Notes: generated from the sequence alone by a model not told the origin. A DNA stretch of 64,000 bases from JBBQUN01 sp963717115 (GCA_963717115.1 CAVQVO010000001.1:271398-335397); one strand, 5' to 3'; positions 38,107 through 46,576 are shown, numbered from the stretch's first letter. A program made the numbers and translations.

Positions 38107-39617
38107 GGGATCACCGCCTCGATGCTCGAACCCAGTCGGATCCGACCGCCAAGCGCGGCGATGAGATCCGGCAGCACACCGTCGGCACCCGTGACCGCGC
38201 CGCTGGCGCTGACGATCAGCTGTCCGTCCTGCTCGGTGACGCGCAGCGCCATGGCCCCGCGGGCCAATGCCTCGGTGATCACCGCGTACGCAGCCCGCTC
38301 GGCGTCGGCCGGCAGACGCCCCGGCGGGAGACCGCCGATGTCCACTCGCCCCCCGTGCCTGCGCACCAACGCGTCGACGGCCGCGCCGAGTCCGCGAGTC
38401 GCCAGCAATGGCGGTGACACCCCGGTGGAGATGGCTCGCACACCCTCGACGCATTCGTGCACCAAGGCGAGGGCGTCCTCGAGCGACGTCCGATCGGGAC
38501 TGTCCTCGGGGAGCGCGGCGATCGCCAGCCGGATGTCGAGGCCCAGGGCGAGGAGCTGCTGCTGGACGCCGTCGTGGAGGTCGCGTTCGAGCCTGGAGCG
38601 TTGATCGAGTCCGACTCGCACGATGCTGGTGCGGGCACGCGTGAGTTCGTGGACCCGTGCTGCGAGCTGTGCGGTGGATCGCTCGTTCTGGAGGATCAGA
38701 CCTGCGACCGGGTCGAGGGCCTGATCCAGATCCGGCACCGTTGTCCAGGCGTCGTGATGGACCCGCGCCAGCAACTCGCCGCCGATGAACAGGTCGGTCG
38801 TGGTCTGCCCTGGCCGTGGGTCGACGGTCTCGCCGTCGACGTCGACGAAGTCGAGGCCGTCCGTCGTCGGAAAGGTGACCATCAGCCGAGGGTCGCGCAT
38901 CGTGTTGCGGAGCACCCCGGTGAGCCCCCCTTCGTGTTCATGGAGGGCCACCAGATGACGCAATGCGCGACGCCGGCTCGACGTGGCCCAACATTGACCC
39001 GACCACCAGGCGGTCACGTACAGGCAGCACAGGATCAGCGCCGTCTGCTCTCGGGGGTCGGCGGCGAACAGCACCAGGCAGATTCCGACCCCGATGATCG
39101 CCCGCCGACCCCGGAGCAGTTCCCACCCGATCGCGGTCAGCGCCACAACGATGCCCGCGTTGAACGCCCGCTCGGCCACCTCGGGACTGGCCCACACGGT
39201 CACGTCGGCGTGGTCGCAGCCCTGACACGCTGGGTCGAGGAACGGATCGTAGAACAGCATCCGAACCGGCCCGGCGACGACTCCGCCCACCATGATCGTG
39301 GCGATCGCCCACTGTCGACCCATGAGCGACGCGCCAGCCAGTACGAGGACCATGGGCGCTGCCGCAGCGGCGTGGGCAGTCGCCGGGCCGTCTACTCCCG
39401 AGGCGACGATCAACAACGGTGCGCACAGTGCCAACGGGATCGCCCTCGCCGGGGGTGCCGTCGGGTTGAGCCAGATGGCGGTGCCTGCCGCGGCGAGCAC
39501 GGCCATTGCAGTGGTCGCGATGACCAAACCCGGGTTGGTTCGCTGCAGAGCGGCGGGCAGGAACGCTGCGACGATCGCAAGCGTTCCTGCCCGAGCGATG
39601 ACGACCGAACGTGTCAT
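38094..39617 (-). CDS. Sensor histidine kinase, HisKA_3 type, with eroded ATPase domain
   Basis: 507 residues. Six to seven membrane segments fill residues 10-205, followed by a cytoplasmic part with RLERDLHDGVQQQLLALGLD (His348-Asp349, dimerisation/phosphotransfer). The downstream ATPase is unusual: the N-box reads ITEALARGAMAL, with the glutamate but no asparagine, and the expected DxGxG box is replaced by ASGAVTGADGVLPDLIAALG. It may be unable to bind ATP and could act as a phosphatase, scaffold or acceptor for its partner kinase. Overlaps the lipoprotein gene by four bases. Confidence 0.88.
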   Translation of the reverse strand: MTRSVVIARAGTLAIVAAFLPAALQRTNPGLVIATTAMAVLAAAGTAIWLNPTAPPARAIPLALCAPLLIVASGVDGPATAHAAAAAPMVLVLAGASLMGRQWAIATIMVGGVVAGPVRMLFYDPFLDPACQGCDHADVTVWASPEVAERAFNAGIVVALTAIGWELLRGRRAIIGVGICLVLFAADPREQTALILCCLYVTAWWSGQCWATSSRRRALRHLVALHEHEGGLTGVLRNTMRDPRLMVTFPTTDGLDFVDVDGETVDPRPGQTTTDLFIGGELLARVHHDAWTTVPDLDQALDPVAGLILQNERSTAQLAARVHELTRARTSIVRVGLDQRSRLERDLHDGVQQQLLALGLDIRLAIAALPEDSPDRTSLEDALALVHECVEGVRAISTGVSPPLLATRGLGAAVDALVRRHGGRVDIGGLPPGRLPADAERAAYAVITEALARGAMALRVTEQDGQLIVSASGAVTGADGVLPDLIAALGGRIRLGSSIEAVIPCAS

Positions 39618-41101
39618 CCGATCCTGGTCATTCCCTGCGCGAAGATCGCTTGGTCGAGCACGACGTCGTAGTCCCGCTGCTTCTCCCAGTTGAATCTGGC
39701 GACATCACCGTCCAGCTGGAACGTTCCGATTGTCTGGCCGTAGCAGGCGTCGTTCCCCTCTGCGGCCCAGTTGAGGCTCACCCGCTCGCCATCGAATGCG
39801 AAGTCCCAGATGCAGTCTGTCCCGTACGGCTGATCGACTCGCGCGATGTGATCGGTGATCGTGATGGTCCACACGCCGGCGTTGATTCCTGCCTCCTGTG
39901 GCGAGATACCTGCTTCGAGCAGGTCGTTCTTGTCGGCAACCAGGCGCCACACACCGTCGAGCACGTCCTGCGGGCCGGATCGTGTGACCTCGTACTCGCT
40001 GGCGCTGACGGACGGTGTGTCGGCGACGAGGTTCCCATCGGCGTCGAGCGCACCGCACGTGATGCCCAACGGAGCCGCTGTTCCATCGCCGAGCGCCGAC
40101 ACGCGCTCGGCGAGATCGGCAGCACCTGGGACGGCCATCGCTGCGTCGATCACGGGCTGCCACGCAGCGTGGAGCGCGGCCAGTTGCTCATCGTCGACCA
40201 CGACACTGGCAGCATCGGGAGAACTGCACCAGCGTTCGAGCCCCTGCGCCTCGGTGTCCCGTGCCGCAACGGCGTCCTTGCCGGCAGCGACCGCCGACGC
40301 GCGCAATGCCTCCTGCTGAGCCTCCGTCAGGCCGTCCCATGTGTCGGAACGCACCACGACGACGTCGAACTTCTCGTACAGGGTCACGTTCGAGATCAGC
40401 ACTGCGGGCTTGTCGACGGCGAGCAGCTGCTGCACCGACGTCTCGATCCCACGCAACTCACCGGAGCGAGCTTTGTCGGTGCGTTCCTGGTCGCGGCTGT
40501 GGTCGGTGGTTGCCCCGAGGGCGCCGAAGATCGCGTCGACGCCGGTACCGAACCTCGTGTTGAACGTGGCCCCGGCGTAGTCGTCGGGCCCGTACAGGGC
40601 CTGGTTGTATCCGAACGGATGGCGTAGCCCACCCGGGACCAGCGCGATCCCGGTGAGTCCGATGTCCTCGAGGCCGGCCATGAGATCGTCGGCAACCGGA
40701 TCGGCCGCGATTGCCGCTGCCTGGGCGTCGTTGGTGACCAACAATGGTGTCTGCAAGACGGCGAGCGACTCGGCCCCGGCCATCGCCAGGCGGTCGGCAC
40801 GTACGACGCTGAGGTCGAATGTGCCGGCCTGGAGCGCCTCGACGACGTCACCCTCGTAGTCGTCGCTGTAGATCGCTCCCTTCGGTTCGGTGACCTGAAC
40901 CGGCCCGCCACTGGTGATGTCGACGAGTTGGGCGAGCACGTCGCCGCCGGTGCCGCCCGCTCCACCGGTCGTCTCCGAGGTGAGTGTCACGGGGTCGACC
41001 GCCTGGCCGGCCCGTGTGGGCGGTGAGCTGCATCCGACGAGTGTGAGCGCTGCGGCAGTGGCGAGTGCGATCAGGACGGTGGGAATCAGTCGTGTAGTCA
41101 T
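39614..41101 (-). CDS. TRAP-type (DctP-like) solute-binding lipoprotein with C-terminal extra domain
   Basis: 495 residues. Lipoprotein signal ending LTLVGC (Cys24). Residues ~50-340 follow DctP solute-binding proteins: YGPDDYAGATFNTR, SGELRGIETSVQQLLAV, and FDVVVVRSDTWDGLTEAQQEALRAS. The last ~120 residues (DVLDGVWRLVADKNDLLEAG to the end) form a separate, probably beta-barrel, lipocalin-like domain with two cysteines. No TRAP permease (DctQ/DctM) is nearby; instead it sits between two sensor kinase genes with four-base overlaps on both sides, so it probably presents a ligand to the sensors rather than feeding a transporter. Confidence 0.85.
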   Translation of the reverse strand: MTTRLIPTVLIALATAAALTLVGCSSPPTRAGQAVDPVTLTSETTGGAGGTGGDVLAQLVDITSGGPVQVTEPKGAIYSDDYEGDVVEALQAGTFDLSVVRADRLAMAGAESLAVLQTPLLVTNDAQAAAIAADPVADDLMAGLEDIGLTGIALVPGGLRHPFGYNQALYGPDDYAGATFNTRFGTGVDAIFGALGATTDHSRDQERTDKARSGELRGIETSVQQLLAVDKPAVLISNVTLYEKFDVVVVRSDTWDGLTEAQQEALRASAVAAGKDAVAARDTEAQGLERWCSSPDAASVVVDDEQLAALHAAWQPVIDAAMAVPGAADLAERVSALGDGTAAPLGITCGALDADGNLVADTPSVSASEYEVTRSGPQDVLDGVWRLVADKNDLLEAGISPQEAGINAGVWTITITDHIARVDQPYGTDCIWDFAFDGERVSLNWAAEGNDACYGQTIGTFQLDGDVARFNWEKQRDYDVVLDQAIFAQGMTRIG

Positions 41102-42717
41102 GTGCCCACCGTGCCGAACTCGATCGGTGTGCGAATCGGGGCTGACGCGGTACCCGCTACGTGGAAGCACGCGGTTTCCTCACGAGCCGGGACAAGGAGG
41201 CGAAGCGTGGTGCCTTCTTTCGTGGATTCGACGGTCAGGCTGCCGCTGACGGCTTCGGCGCGATCGCGCAGGCCGGACAGGCCCGACCCGGGCGCGTCGG
41301 CCCCGCCGGGACCGTCGTCGCTCACGGTCAGCACATATCCCGACGGGCTTGTCTCCAGTCGCACCACGATCGCCGAACCCGGCGCGTGCTTGGCGGCATT
41401 CGCAAGGCCCTCGGCGCAGGTGAACCACACGACCTCTCGTTCGGTTGCTCCGAGGCCGGTCTCGAGATCGACCTCCGGGTCGATCACGAAGGTGGCGTGT
41501 GATCGGTCGGTGAGGCTCGCGATTGCATCGACCAGCCCGCCGTCCGTCTCCACCGGGTGCAGGCCGCGAACGACGTCTGTGAGCACGCGGTCGGCCTCGG
41601 CTACTCGCGCTGAAAGGCTCCTCCCGCTCGCGGTCTGCGTGAGCAGAGTTCCCGCTTGCGCCAGCGCTGCCAGTGGCCCGGACTCGAGCAGCACGATCAG
41701 CCGGGCATGCTCGCCTTCGGCAGCGGTCTGGAGCCGTTCGCGTGACCGCTCGATCTCGGCGGCTCGGCGACGGAGTCCTTCTCGAAGCGTTGCCGTGTCG
41801 GAGGCGGTCTGGAGGATGCGACGAACGGTGACAGCCGACTCGGGGTCGAGCTCGAGGTCGACGGCGGGCGACAGCCAGGCGATCGTCGAGCCGGTCGCGG
41901 ACCGGACGGGCGCTCCGGGGGTGCGGCGCATCTGTGTGCGTCCGGATGGATCGAGCCACGTACCGGCCGGGCCGGGGAAGGCGATGGTCAGCGGACCGCA
42001 GCCGAGTGCAGCACTGAGTGACTCGGCGAGTGCGGATAGCTCGCCGAGTTCGATTCCATCAGTGGTCGACGAGGCTCGATCGCGCCGAGCCACCAGGGTG
42101 ATGGCAGCCGTTGCGCCGATCAAGACGATGTCGTGCAGATTGGCGACGAACTGGGGCGATGCCGCGTTGGCAGAGGCAGCCACCGCACCCACGGCGATCA
42201 GCCCACCGCCGAATCCGACCCTGACGCGATCCGGGCCGGAGTTGGTCGCGCCGGTGCCGGTGAAGGCACTCGCGAGCGTGAGCAGACCGATGATCAAGAT
42301 CGAGAATCGGTACCAGCCCGCTCCGGCGACGATCGCGGTTGCCGACACCGACGCCACGAGGATCATTCGAGATCCGGTTGGCCAAAGGCGCGGACCGACA
42401 ATCGCTGCGATCGCAAGGAGTGCCGTTGGCGCCAACGCGAGTCGAGCCACCACCTGCTGTCCGATCGTGCCGGCGAACGGTGCCAGGCCGACGCCGATCC
42501 ACGTGAGACCGGCCAGTCCGAACAGCGCTGCAGTCGTCGGCGTGCGTCGAGCGAGGAGCACGGAGGCGATCAGCAGGGCCCAGCCCACGGTCAACTCGAG
42601 GAGCGAGGGGGCGAGCGCACCTCGCGACACAGGGATCCAGACCGAGGCGATGCCGGCGCCGACGGACAGCACCGCCCACGGTGCAGTCAGTCGAGCAGCG
42701 CGTCGATTGCTGCGCAC
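41098..42717 (-). CDS. Sensor histidine kinase with divergent H-box
   Basis: 539 residues from a GTG start. Six or seven membrane helices (residues 10-210) precede a cytoplasmic GAF-like stretch and a HisKA_3/HATPase pair. The ATPase is good: CAEGLANAAKHAPGS (N-box, about 434-448), VSDDGPGGADAPGSGLSGL (G-boxes). The phosphotransfer helix reads TAAEGEHARLIVLLES: a His (337) is present but the usual His-Asp-x-x pattern is not. Together with its partner kinase, one protein has a good ATPase and poor H-box, the other the reverse. Start lies inside the receiver gene (31-base overlap). Confidence 0.88.
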   Translation of the reverse strand: MRSNRRAARLTAPWAVLSVGAGIASVWIPVSRGALAPSLLELTVGWALLIASVLLARRTPTTAALFGLAGLTWIGVGLAPFAGTIGQQVVARLALAPTALLAIAAIVGPRLWPTGSRMILVASVSATAIVAGAGWYRFSILIIGLLTLASAFTGTGATNSGPDRVRVGFGGGLIAVGAVAASANAASPQFVANLHDIVLIGATAAITLVARRDRASSTTDGIELGELSALAESLSAALGCGPLTIAFPGPAGTWLDPSGRTQMRRTPGAPVRSATGSTIAWLSPAVDLELDPESAVTVRRILQTASDTATLREGLRRRAAEIERSRERLQTAAEGEHARLIVLLESGPLAALAQAGTLLTQTASGRSLSARVAEADRVLTDVVRGLHPVETDGGLVDAIASLTDRSHATFVIDPEVDLETGLGATEREVVWFTCAEGLANAAKHAPGSAIVVRLETSPSGYVLTVSDDGPGGADAPGSGLSGLRDRAEAVSGSLTVESTKEGTTLRLLVPAREETACFHVAGTASAPIRTPIEFGTVGT

Positions 42718-43043
42718 GTCAGATCTCGCTTGGGAAGAAAGCCCCGCACGGGGGCCGAGAGCACCATCGGATCGGTGCCGGCGTCGGTGTCGCTCGAGAT
42801 CAGGATCATCGCCGGCGGGAACGATGTGCGAGCCAGTTCATGGGCCACATCGAGTCCGGAGATTCCTGGCAGGTGAATGTCGAGGAGCAGGAGTTCGGGT
42901 CGGAGCGTGTGGCACATCGTCAGCGCCTCCTCGCCGGTGGCTGCCACGCCGACGATGTCGAGACCCTCATGGATCAGCAGCGCCCGCGCCGACGCCGCGA
43001 ACGCGGGGTGATCGTCAACGAGAAGGACTCGGCGGACCGACAC
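42687..43043 (-). CDS. Stand-alone response regulator receiver protein
   Basis: 118 residues, a receiver domain only: Asp10/Asp11, Asp55 in LLLLDIHLPG, Ser83-Ser84 and Lys105 in GFLPKRD. It has no output domain, so it probably works by protein contact or as a phosphate shuttle. First gene of the signalling cluster. GTG start with TAGTGT six bases upstream and no ribosome-binding site, consistent with a leaderless operon promoter. Confidence 0.9.
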   Translation of the reverse strand: MSVRRVLLVDDHPAFAASARALLIHEGLDIVGVAATGEEALTMCHTLRPELLLLDIHLPGISGLDVAHELARTSFPPAMILISSDTDAGTDPMVLSAPVRGFLPKRDLTCAAIDALLD

Positions 43044-43049
43044 CTCACC

Positions 43050-43055
43050 ACACTA
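43050..43055 (-). promoter_or_regulatory. Probable -10 of the five-gene signalling operon
   Basis: TAGTGT on the minus strand, 6 bases before the GTG at 43043. All four downstream genes overlap their predecessor, so this is the only obvious promoter position. Confidence 0.45.
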
Positions 43056-43310
43056 TGTGTTGCGAAGGGTGGTTGGATGCGGGCCACCACGTACTGCGCG
43101 CCCGGGACGCTGACCTCCAACCCGTGTCGGATCTGGCCCCGCACCGCACGTTCGCCCAGTTCAGACACCCATGGGAGCGACCTCCGGCGAACGGTGGCAC
43201 CAGCCGTGTCGTTGGGCCAGCCACTTACTCACTCGTGTCGACGACGCCGGATGACTGCGCGTTGGTGTCGGGGCTCGCTACTGACCAGATTTCGAGCGTC
43301 TGTTGATCGA

Positions 43311-43350
43311 GCCCCCGGGCAGAATCGAACTGCCGCACACGGTTGAGGAA
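43311..43350 (-). other. attachment-site copy A: 3' end of tRNA-Arg(CCT)
   Basis: The minus strand reads TTCCTCAACCG, GTGTGCGGCAG, TTCGATTCTGCC, CGGGGGC: the anticodon loop, T-arm and acceptor strand of a tRNA-Arg(CCT), without any 5' half. 38 of 40 bases match copy B at 45127-45166. Typical of the 3' fragment left by integration into a tRNA gene. Confidence 0.7.
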
Positions 43351-43489
43351 TTGCCGGGAAGGGGTCCAGCTCGTGCGTCGCATGGCTATTTGTCCAGTTC
43401 AGCGACCTGCGAACGTCCAGCGTGTCCGGTCCGGTCCGGGTGGTGTCAGCCGAAAGATGGGACAAAAGATGGAACAGACCGACGATCGA

Positions 43490-43774
43490 CTATCGGTCCT
43501 CGGGCTCGATCGGCCGAATCCGACGAGCCGCGATGTCGAAGACGCTCGCCGCGGTTGAGACGACCTCGGCAGCCTCATCGTCTGACGCGTCGGGCAAGTC
43601 GCCGGGATAGCGAGCTTCGACGGCCCACGGGTGGAGGACGAGCAGATCGATCGGAGCGAGTTCGGCACGGACCTCGACGTCCTGCAAACCGGCGAGCACG
43701 ACGAGATCGTGTGTCTTCTTGAACGGGATCGACGAGGTGACGAGCAGCGCCTCGAGTGCCTTCTCCGCCGTGGA
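43490..43774 (-). pseudogene. HEPN-domain protein, N-terminally truncated
   Basis: STAEKALEALLVTSS followed by PFKKTHDLVVLAGLQDVEV and LHPWAVEARYPGDLPDASDDEA is the C-terminal two-thirds of a HEPN domain (the second and third helices with the LHPW/RYPG region). The expected first helices (xxFHAQQAAEKAL) are replaced by unrelated sequence upstream and no start codon fits. A worse copy lies at 28066-28223. HEPN proteins are RNase toxins paired with MNT nucleotidyltransferases; no partner is seen. Confidence 0.65.
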
Positions 43775-43919
43775 GCGTCGGTCCCAGCGATATCGGGCGC
43801 CGCGGGCAGAGTGTCGGGACCTCGTGGGGTTCACCTCGGTCGGACGAGCACAAACCCTTGACCCACACCGCACACGGTCGGTGTGGATAGGTCTCTCAGC
43901 GGCCTCACTCCAGAGGGAG

Positions 43920-44222
43920 TTAGCAGTCCGCAAGTGCTTGAAGCGCACGGCAGATCTCATCGAGTTCATCAAGATGGACTCCACCGGCTCGCTGGGTGAG
44001 GAAAGAGCGCCGGATCGGCTGCAGATTGTCAAATGAGGCCACACACTCGTCGGGGAGCCCATGACTCGGCCCCAGCCGAACCTCGGTAGGGATCTCACGA
44101 ATGGTCCGAGTCACAGGGGCGACAATGACCCAGGTCAGCACCGGCACAGCATCACTCCGCGTCACCACCAACACCGGTCGCCGTTTGTCCTCCGCCTCTG
44201 CCCACCAGATCTCGCCCTGCAT
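43920..44222 (-). CDS. MazF/PemK-type endoribonuclease toxin
   Basis: 100 residues: MQGEIWWAEAEDKRRPVLVVT is the standard MazF opening, VIVAPVTRTIREIPTEVRLG the central strands, ASFDNLQPIRRSFLTQRAG the active-site Ser/Thr and substrate loop. Start chosen at ATG 44222, where the family begins. It follows the ribbon-helix-helix antitoxin gene by 11 bases. Cleaves mRNA when free of antitoxin. Confidence 0.9.
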   Translation of the reverse strand: MQGEIWWAEAEDKRRPVLVVTRSDAVPVLTWVIVAPVTRTIREIPTEVRLGPSHGLPDECVASFDNLQPIRRSFLTQRAGGVHLDELDEICRALQALADC

Positions 44223-44233
44223 CGGCGCAACGT

Positions 44234-44482
44234 TCACCAAGGTTCCTCGGCAATCATCCGCACCGAAGACGCATCCGCCCACCCGATCTCTGTGTCGCTT
44301 TGCGGTTGATCTCGATACCCACGGGCGATCTGGGCCCCGATCTCATCGCGACGGAAACGGTCGACAAGCCGTTCGAGACCAAGCCGCACCGCTTCCGAAC
44401 GACTCCCGACCACACCAGCCTCCACGAGCTGATCGACCGCAGCCGCAAGGTCATCATCCACCCGAGTCACCAATTGAGCCAT
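44234..44482 (-). CDS. Ribbon-helix-helix (CopG-like) antitoxin of MazF
   Basis: 82 residues. MAQLVTRVDDDLAAAVDQLVEAGVVGSRSEAVRLGLERL is a ribbon-helix-helix DNA-binding domain; the rest is a flexible tail for toxin binding (IARGYRDQPQSDTEIGWAD). Just upstream of mazF on the same strand. Expected to repress its own promoter together with the toxin. Confidence 0.87.
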   Translation of the reverse strand: MAQLVTRVDDDLAAAVDQLVEAGVVGSRSEAVRLGLERLVDRFRRDEIGAQIARGYRDQPQSDTEIGWADASSVRMIAEEPW

Positions 44483-44557
44483 ACAATCAGCATAACGAAC
44501 TGCAATGCGTTTCGCAATGCATGCCAGTCCCTCAGCGAACCGCTGGTCGACTGTCGC

Positions 44558-45013
44558 TCAACTCGCCTGCTTGAACGCCGAGCGGAGCAGGGCGTGGTAT
44601 CGCTGGATCGATGCCGGGGCGAGGCCACGGCCCCGGCCGAGGCGGTTGTAGAAGTCGTCGATCGCCTTGACGGTGAGCTTGTCGAGTTGCGTCTTGCCGA
44701 AGGTGGCGTCGCGGCCGATCGCTCGGGTGATGCTGCGGTAGCCCTCGATCGTTCTGGCCTGTCGGCCACGTGCTTCGAGGTGATCGACGTGCGCGGTCAG
44801 CAGTTCGTTCACGGTTCGTCGACTGGTGGGGCCGTGCGTGTCGAGCTCGCTCGACAACCTGGTCAGCAATCGCTGTGCATCGCGCTTGCCGCCACGGACC
44901 GATCGGCTGACGTAGCGCTTCTCCCCGGTCATCGGATCGCCGCCGGCGAACGCTCGCACCTCCCAGTAGTCGGGTTCTCGCTTCAACCGGATGCTTCCCT
45001 TGCCCGCCGCCAT
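44558..45013 (-). pseudogene. Tyrosine integrase, N-terminal fragment only
   Basis: 151 residues: AP2-like arm-binding domain (GKGSIRLKREPDYWEVRAFAG, GEKRYVSRSVRGGKRDAQ) and the core-binding SAM-like domain (LTAHVDHLEARGRQARTIEGY, GLAPASIQRYHALLRSAFKQA). It stops where the catalytic domain (R-H-R-Y) should begin. Lies beside att copy B and points toward copy A, so it is the dead integrase of the 43.3-45.2 kb remnant element. Confidence 0.8.
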
Positions 45014-45126
45014 GCGTCGAATGCCAGCAACGGGATGGCACAGCGGATGGGACAACTCCCATCTCGAGGCCAACCGAATCCCCGCTCCACCGGTTCTCCG
45101 GACCCTGAACTGGGAGAATGGGTTGC

Positions 45127-45176
45127 GCCCCCGGCCAGAATCGAACTGCCGCACACGGTTTAGGAAACCGATGCTC
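45127..45176 (-). other. attachment-site copy B: 3' part of tRNA-Arg(CCT)
   Basis: The minus strand reads GAGCATCGGT, TTCCTAAACCG, GTGTGCGGCAG, TTCGATTCTGG: from the D-arm end through anticodon CCT to the T-arm, but the 5' acceptor half is absent and one extra G disrupts the T-stem. It extends 10 bases further into the tRNA than copy A. Located 77 bases from the start of an intact integrase gene. Confidence 0.7.
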
Positions 45177-45223
45177 GTACAGGTCATTGTCCCTGTTCAG
45201 CGCCTCGTGTCACTCGAGTTCAC

Positions 45224-45229
45224 TACGCT
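45224..45229 (+). promoter_or_regulatory. Probable -10 of integrase operon (leaderless)
   Basis: TACGCT, 6 bases before the ATG of a six-codon leader frame at 45236. Confidence 0.4.
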
Positions 45230-45235
45230 GTACCC

Positions 45236-45256
45236 ATGGAGTACCCAGAGACGTGA
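45236..45256 (+). CDS. Possible six-residue leader peptide of integrase gene
   Basis: ATG GAG TAC CCA GAG ACG TGA encodes MEYPET; its stop overlaps the integrase GTG by four bases (GTGA). The -10 sits at leaderless distance from this ATG, not from the integrase start, so translation of the peptide could deliver ribosomes to the integrase. A missing base that splits one longer N-terminus is the alternative. Confidence 0.35.
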   Translation: MEYPET

Positions 45257-46548
45257 GCGGGCGGCCGGTTTCCGAGGTCCGCATCTGGTCGGTGCAAGAT
45301 CGGCGCAAGAACAAACGATACGCCCGACCCTGGATCGTGCGCTGGCAAGTCGACACCGAGACGTTCCAACGCGGCCACCGCACCAGAGGCGAGGCCGACC
45401 ACTACCGATCGCTGCTGCTCGTCGCCCAACGCAACGGTGAATCGTTCGACTCGACCACCGGCGAACCCGATTCGTGGACGATCACCGATTCCGACATGGG
45501 CATCCACGCGTGGGCTCGTCGCTGGCTCGCCGACCAATGGGACGAGTGGCAACCACGAACCCGCGACTCTGCCGTCGAAGCCATCGCCCGGTTCGTACCT
45601 CTCGTTGTCCGCCCCAACTCACCACCCGCCGAAAACCTTCGGCGCTACCTCGTTGAGGCCCTCCGGCCCGACCACGTCGATCGTGATCCTGAGGCCGAAG
45701 CTTGGATGGACACTTGGTGCCTGCCCCTCGCCGATCTCGACCGTCGTGTACTTGCCGTAGCCGAAAACGGACTCGGGCTCGGAGTGTCCGGCGAGCCGCT
45801 CGGCCCGACGACAGCAAACCGATTCCGGACCGTCGCACGCTCGTGCGTTCGTCGAGCAGTCGACCTCGAGATCATCGAACGAGACCCATGGCCGCCGGCT
45901 GTCCGAGGTGCGAAACGCCGCAAGGTTCGACGAGCAACACGCGGCATCGACATCCGCTCACTCCCAGACCCGGCAACCGTTCGCGCCGCGCTCGACGCCA
46001 TGGTCACTCACCAACCAGCCAGCCGCACCTACCGAGTGATGACGTCCATCTTGTACTACGCCGGGCTACGCCCGTCCGAGGTCGTGATGCTTCGAGCACG
46101 CTCACTTCGGTTGCCTGCCGAAGGCTGGGGAGCGATCGAGGTCACCGAGGCCGATATCTCCTTCGACGAACCGGGCGAGCCCAAGACCGGTGCACGCACC
46201 GTTCCGATTCCGCCGGTGCTCGTCGGCGAACTCCGTGAGTGGCTTGCATCCGGTGGATTCATCGACGATGACCTGCTGTTCCGCACGAGAACAGGCAAGC
46301 GTCCCGCGGCGTCGAACTGGAGTCGGTCTTGGCATCGAGCCCTCCGTGAGGTCGGCCACCCGCCACTTCGCCTGTACGACTGCCGCCACGCCGCGGCCAC
46401 CACATGGCTGTCCGCGGGTGTCCCCCTCGGTGAAGCTGCCCGTCGGCTCGGCCACTCGGTCGAGGTGCTCGTCTCGACCTACGTCGGTGCACTCACCGGT
46501 GATGAGGCGGCCGCAAACCGACTGATCGAGTCTGTCCTCGATGCATGA
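45253..46548 (+). CDS. Tyrosine recombinase / integrase
   Basis: 431 residues. Catalytic domain intact: Arg in YYAGLRPSEVVMLRARS, LYDCRHAAATTWLSAGV (HxxR region, with Tyr-Asp-Cys-Arg-His), RRLGHSVEVLVSTYVGAL (Gly-His and nucleophilic Tyr). The N-terminal part has the arm-type and core-binding domains. It starts 77 bases from the tRNA-Arg att copy, as usual for integrases of elements inserted in tRNA genes, and points into the mobile region. Confidence 0.9.
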   Translation: MSGRPVSEVRIWSVQDRRKNKRYARPWIVRWQVDTETFQRGHRTRGEADHYRSLLLVAQRNGESFDSTTGEPDSWTITDSDMGIHAWARRWLADQWDEWQPRTRDSAVEAIARFVPLVVRPNSPPAENLRRYLVEALRPDHVDRDPEAEAWMDTWCLPLADLDRRVLAVAENGLGLGVSGEPLGPTTANRFRTVARSCVRRAVDLEIIERDPWPPAVRGAKRRKVRRATRGIDIRSLPDPATVRAALDAMVTHQPASRTYRVMTSILYYAGLRPSEVVMLRARSLRLPAEGWGAIEVTEADISFDEPGEPKTGARTVPIPPVLVGELREWLASGGFIDDDLLFRTRTGKRPAASNWSRSWHRALREVGHPPLRLYDCRHAAATTWLSAGVPLGEAARRLGHSVEVLVSTYVGALTGDEAAANRLIESVLDA

Positions 46549-46576
46549 CGGTGAACACGCTGTCGTCGCCGTGGAG

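Noticed and set aside
43311..43350. Functional tRNA gene
   Set aside because: Only the 3' part is present; upstream sequence cannot form D-arm or acceptor stem. The same holds for 45127-45176 and 61453-61496.
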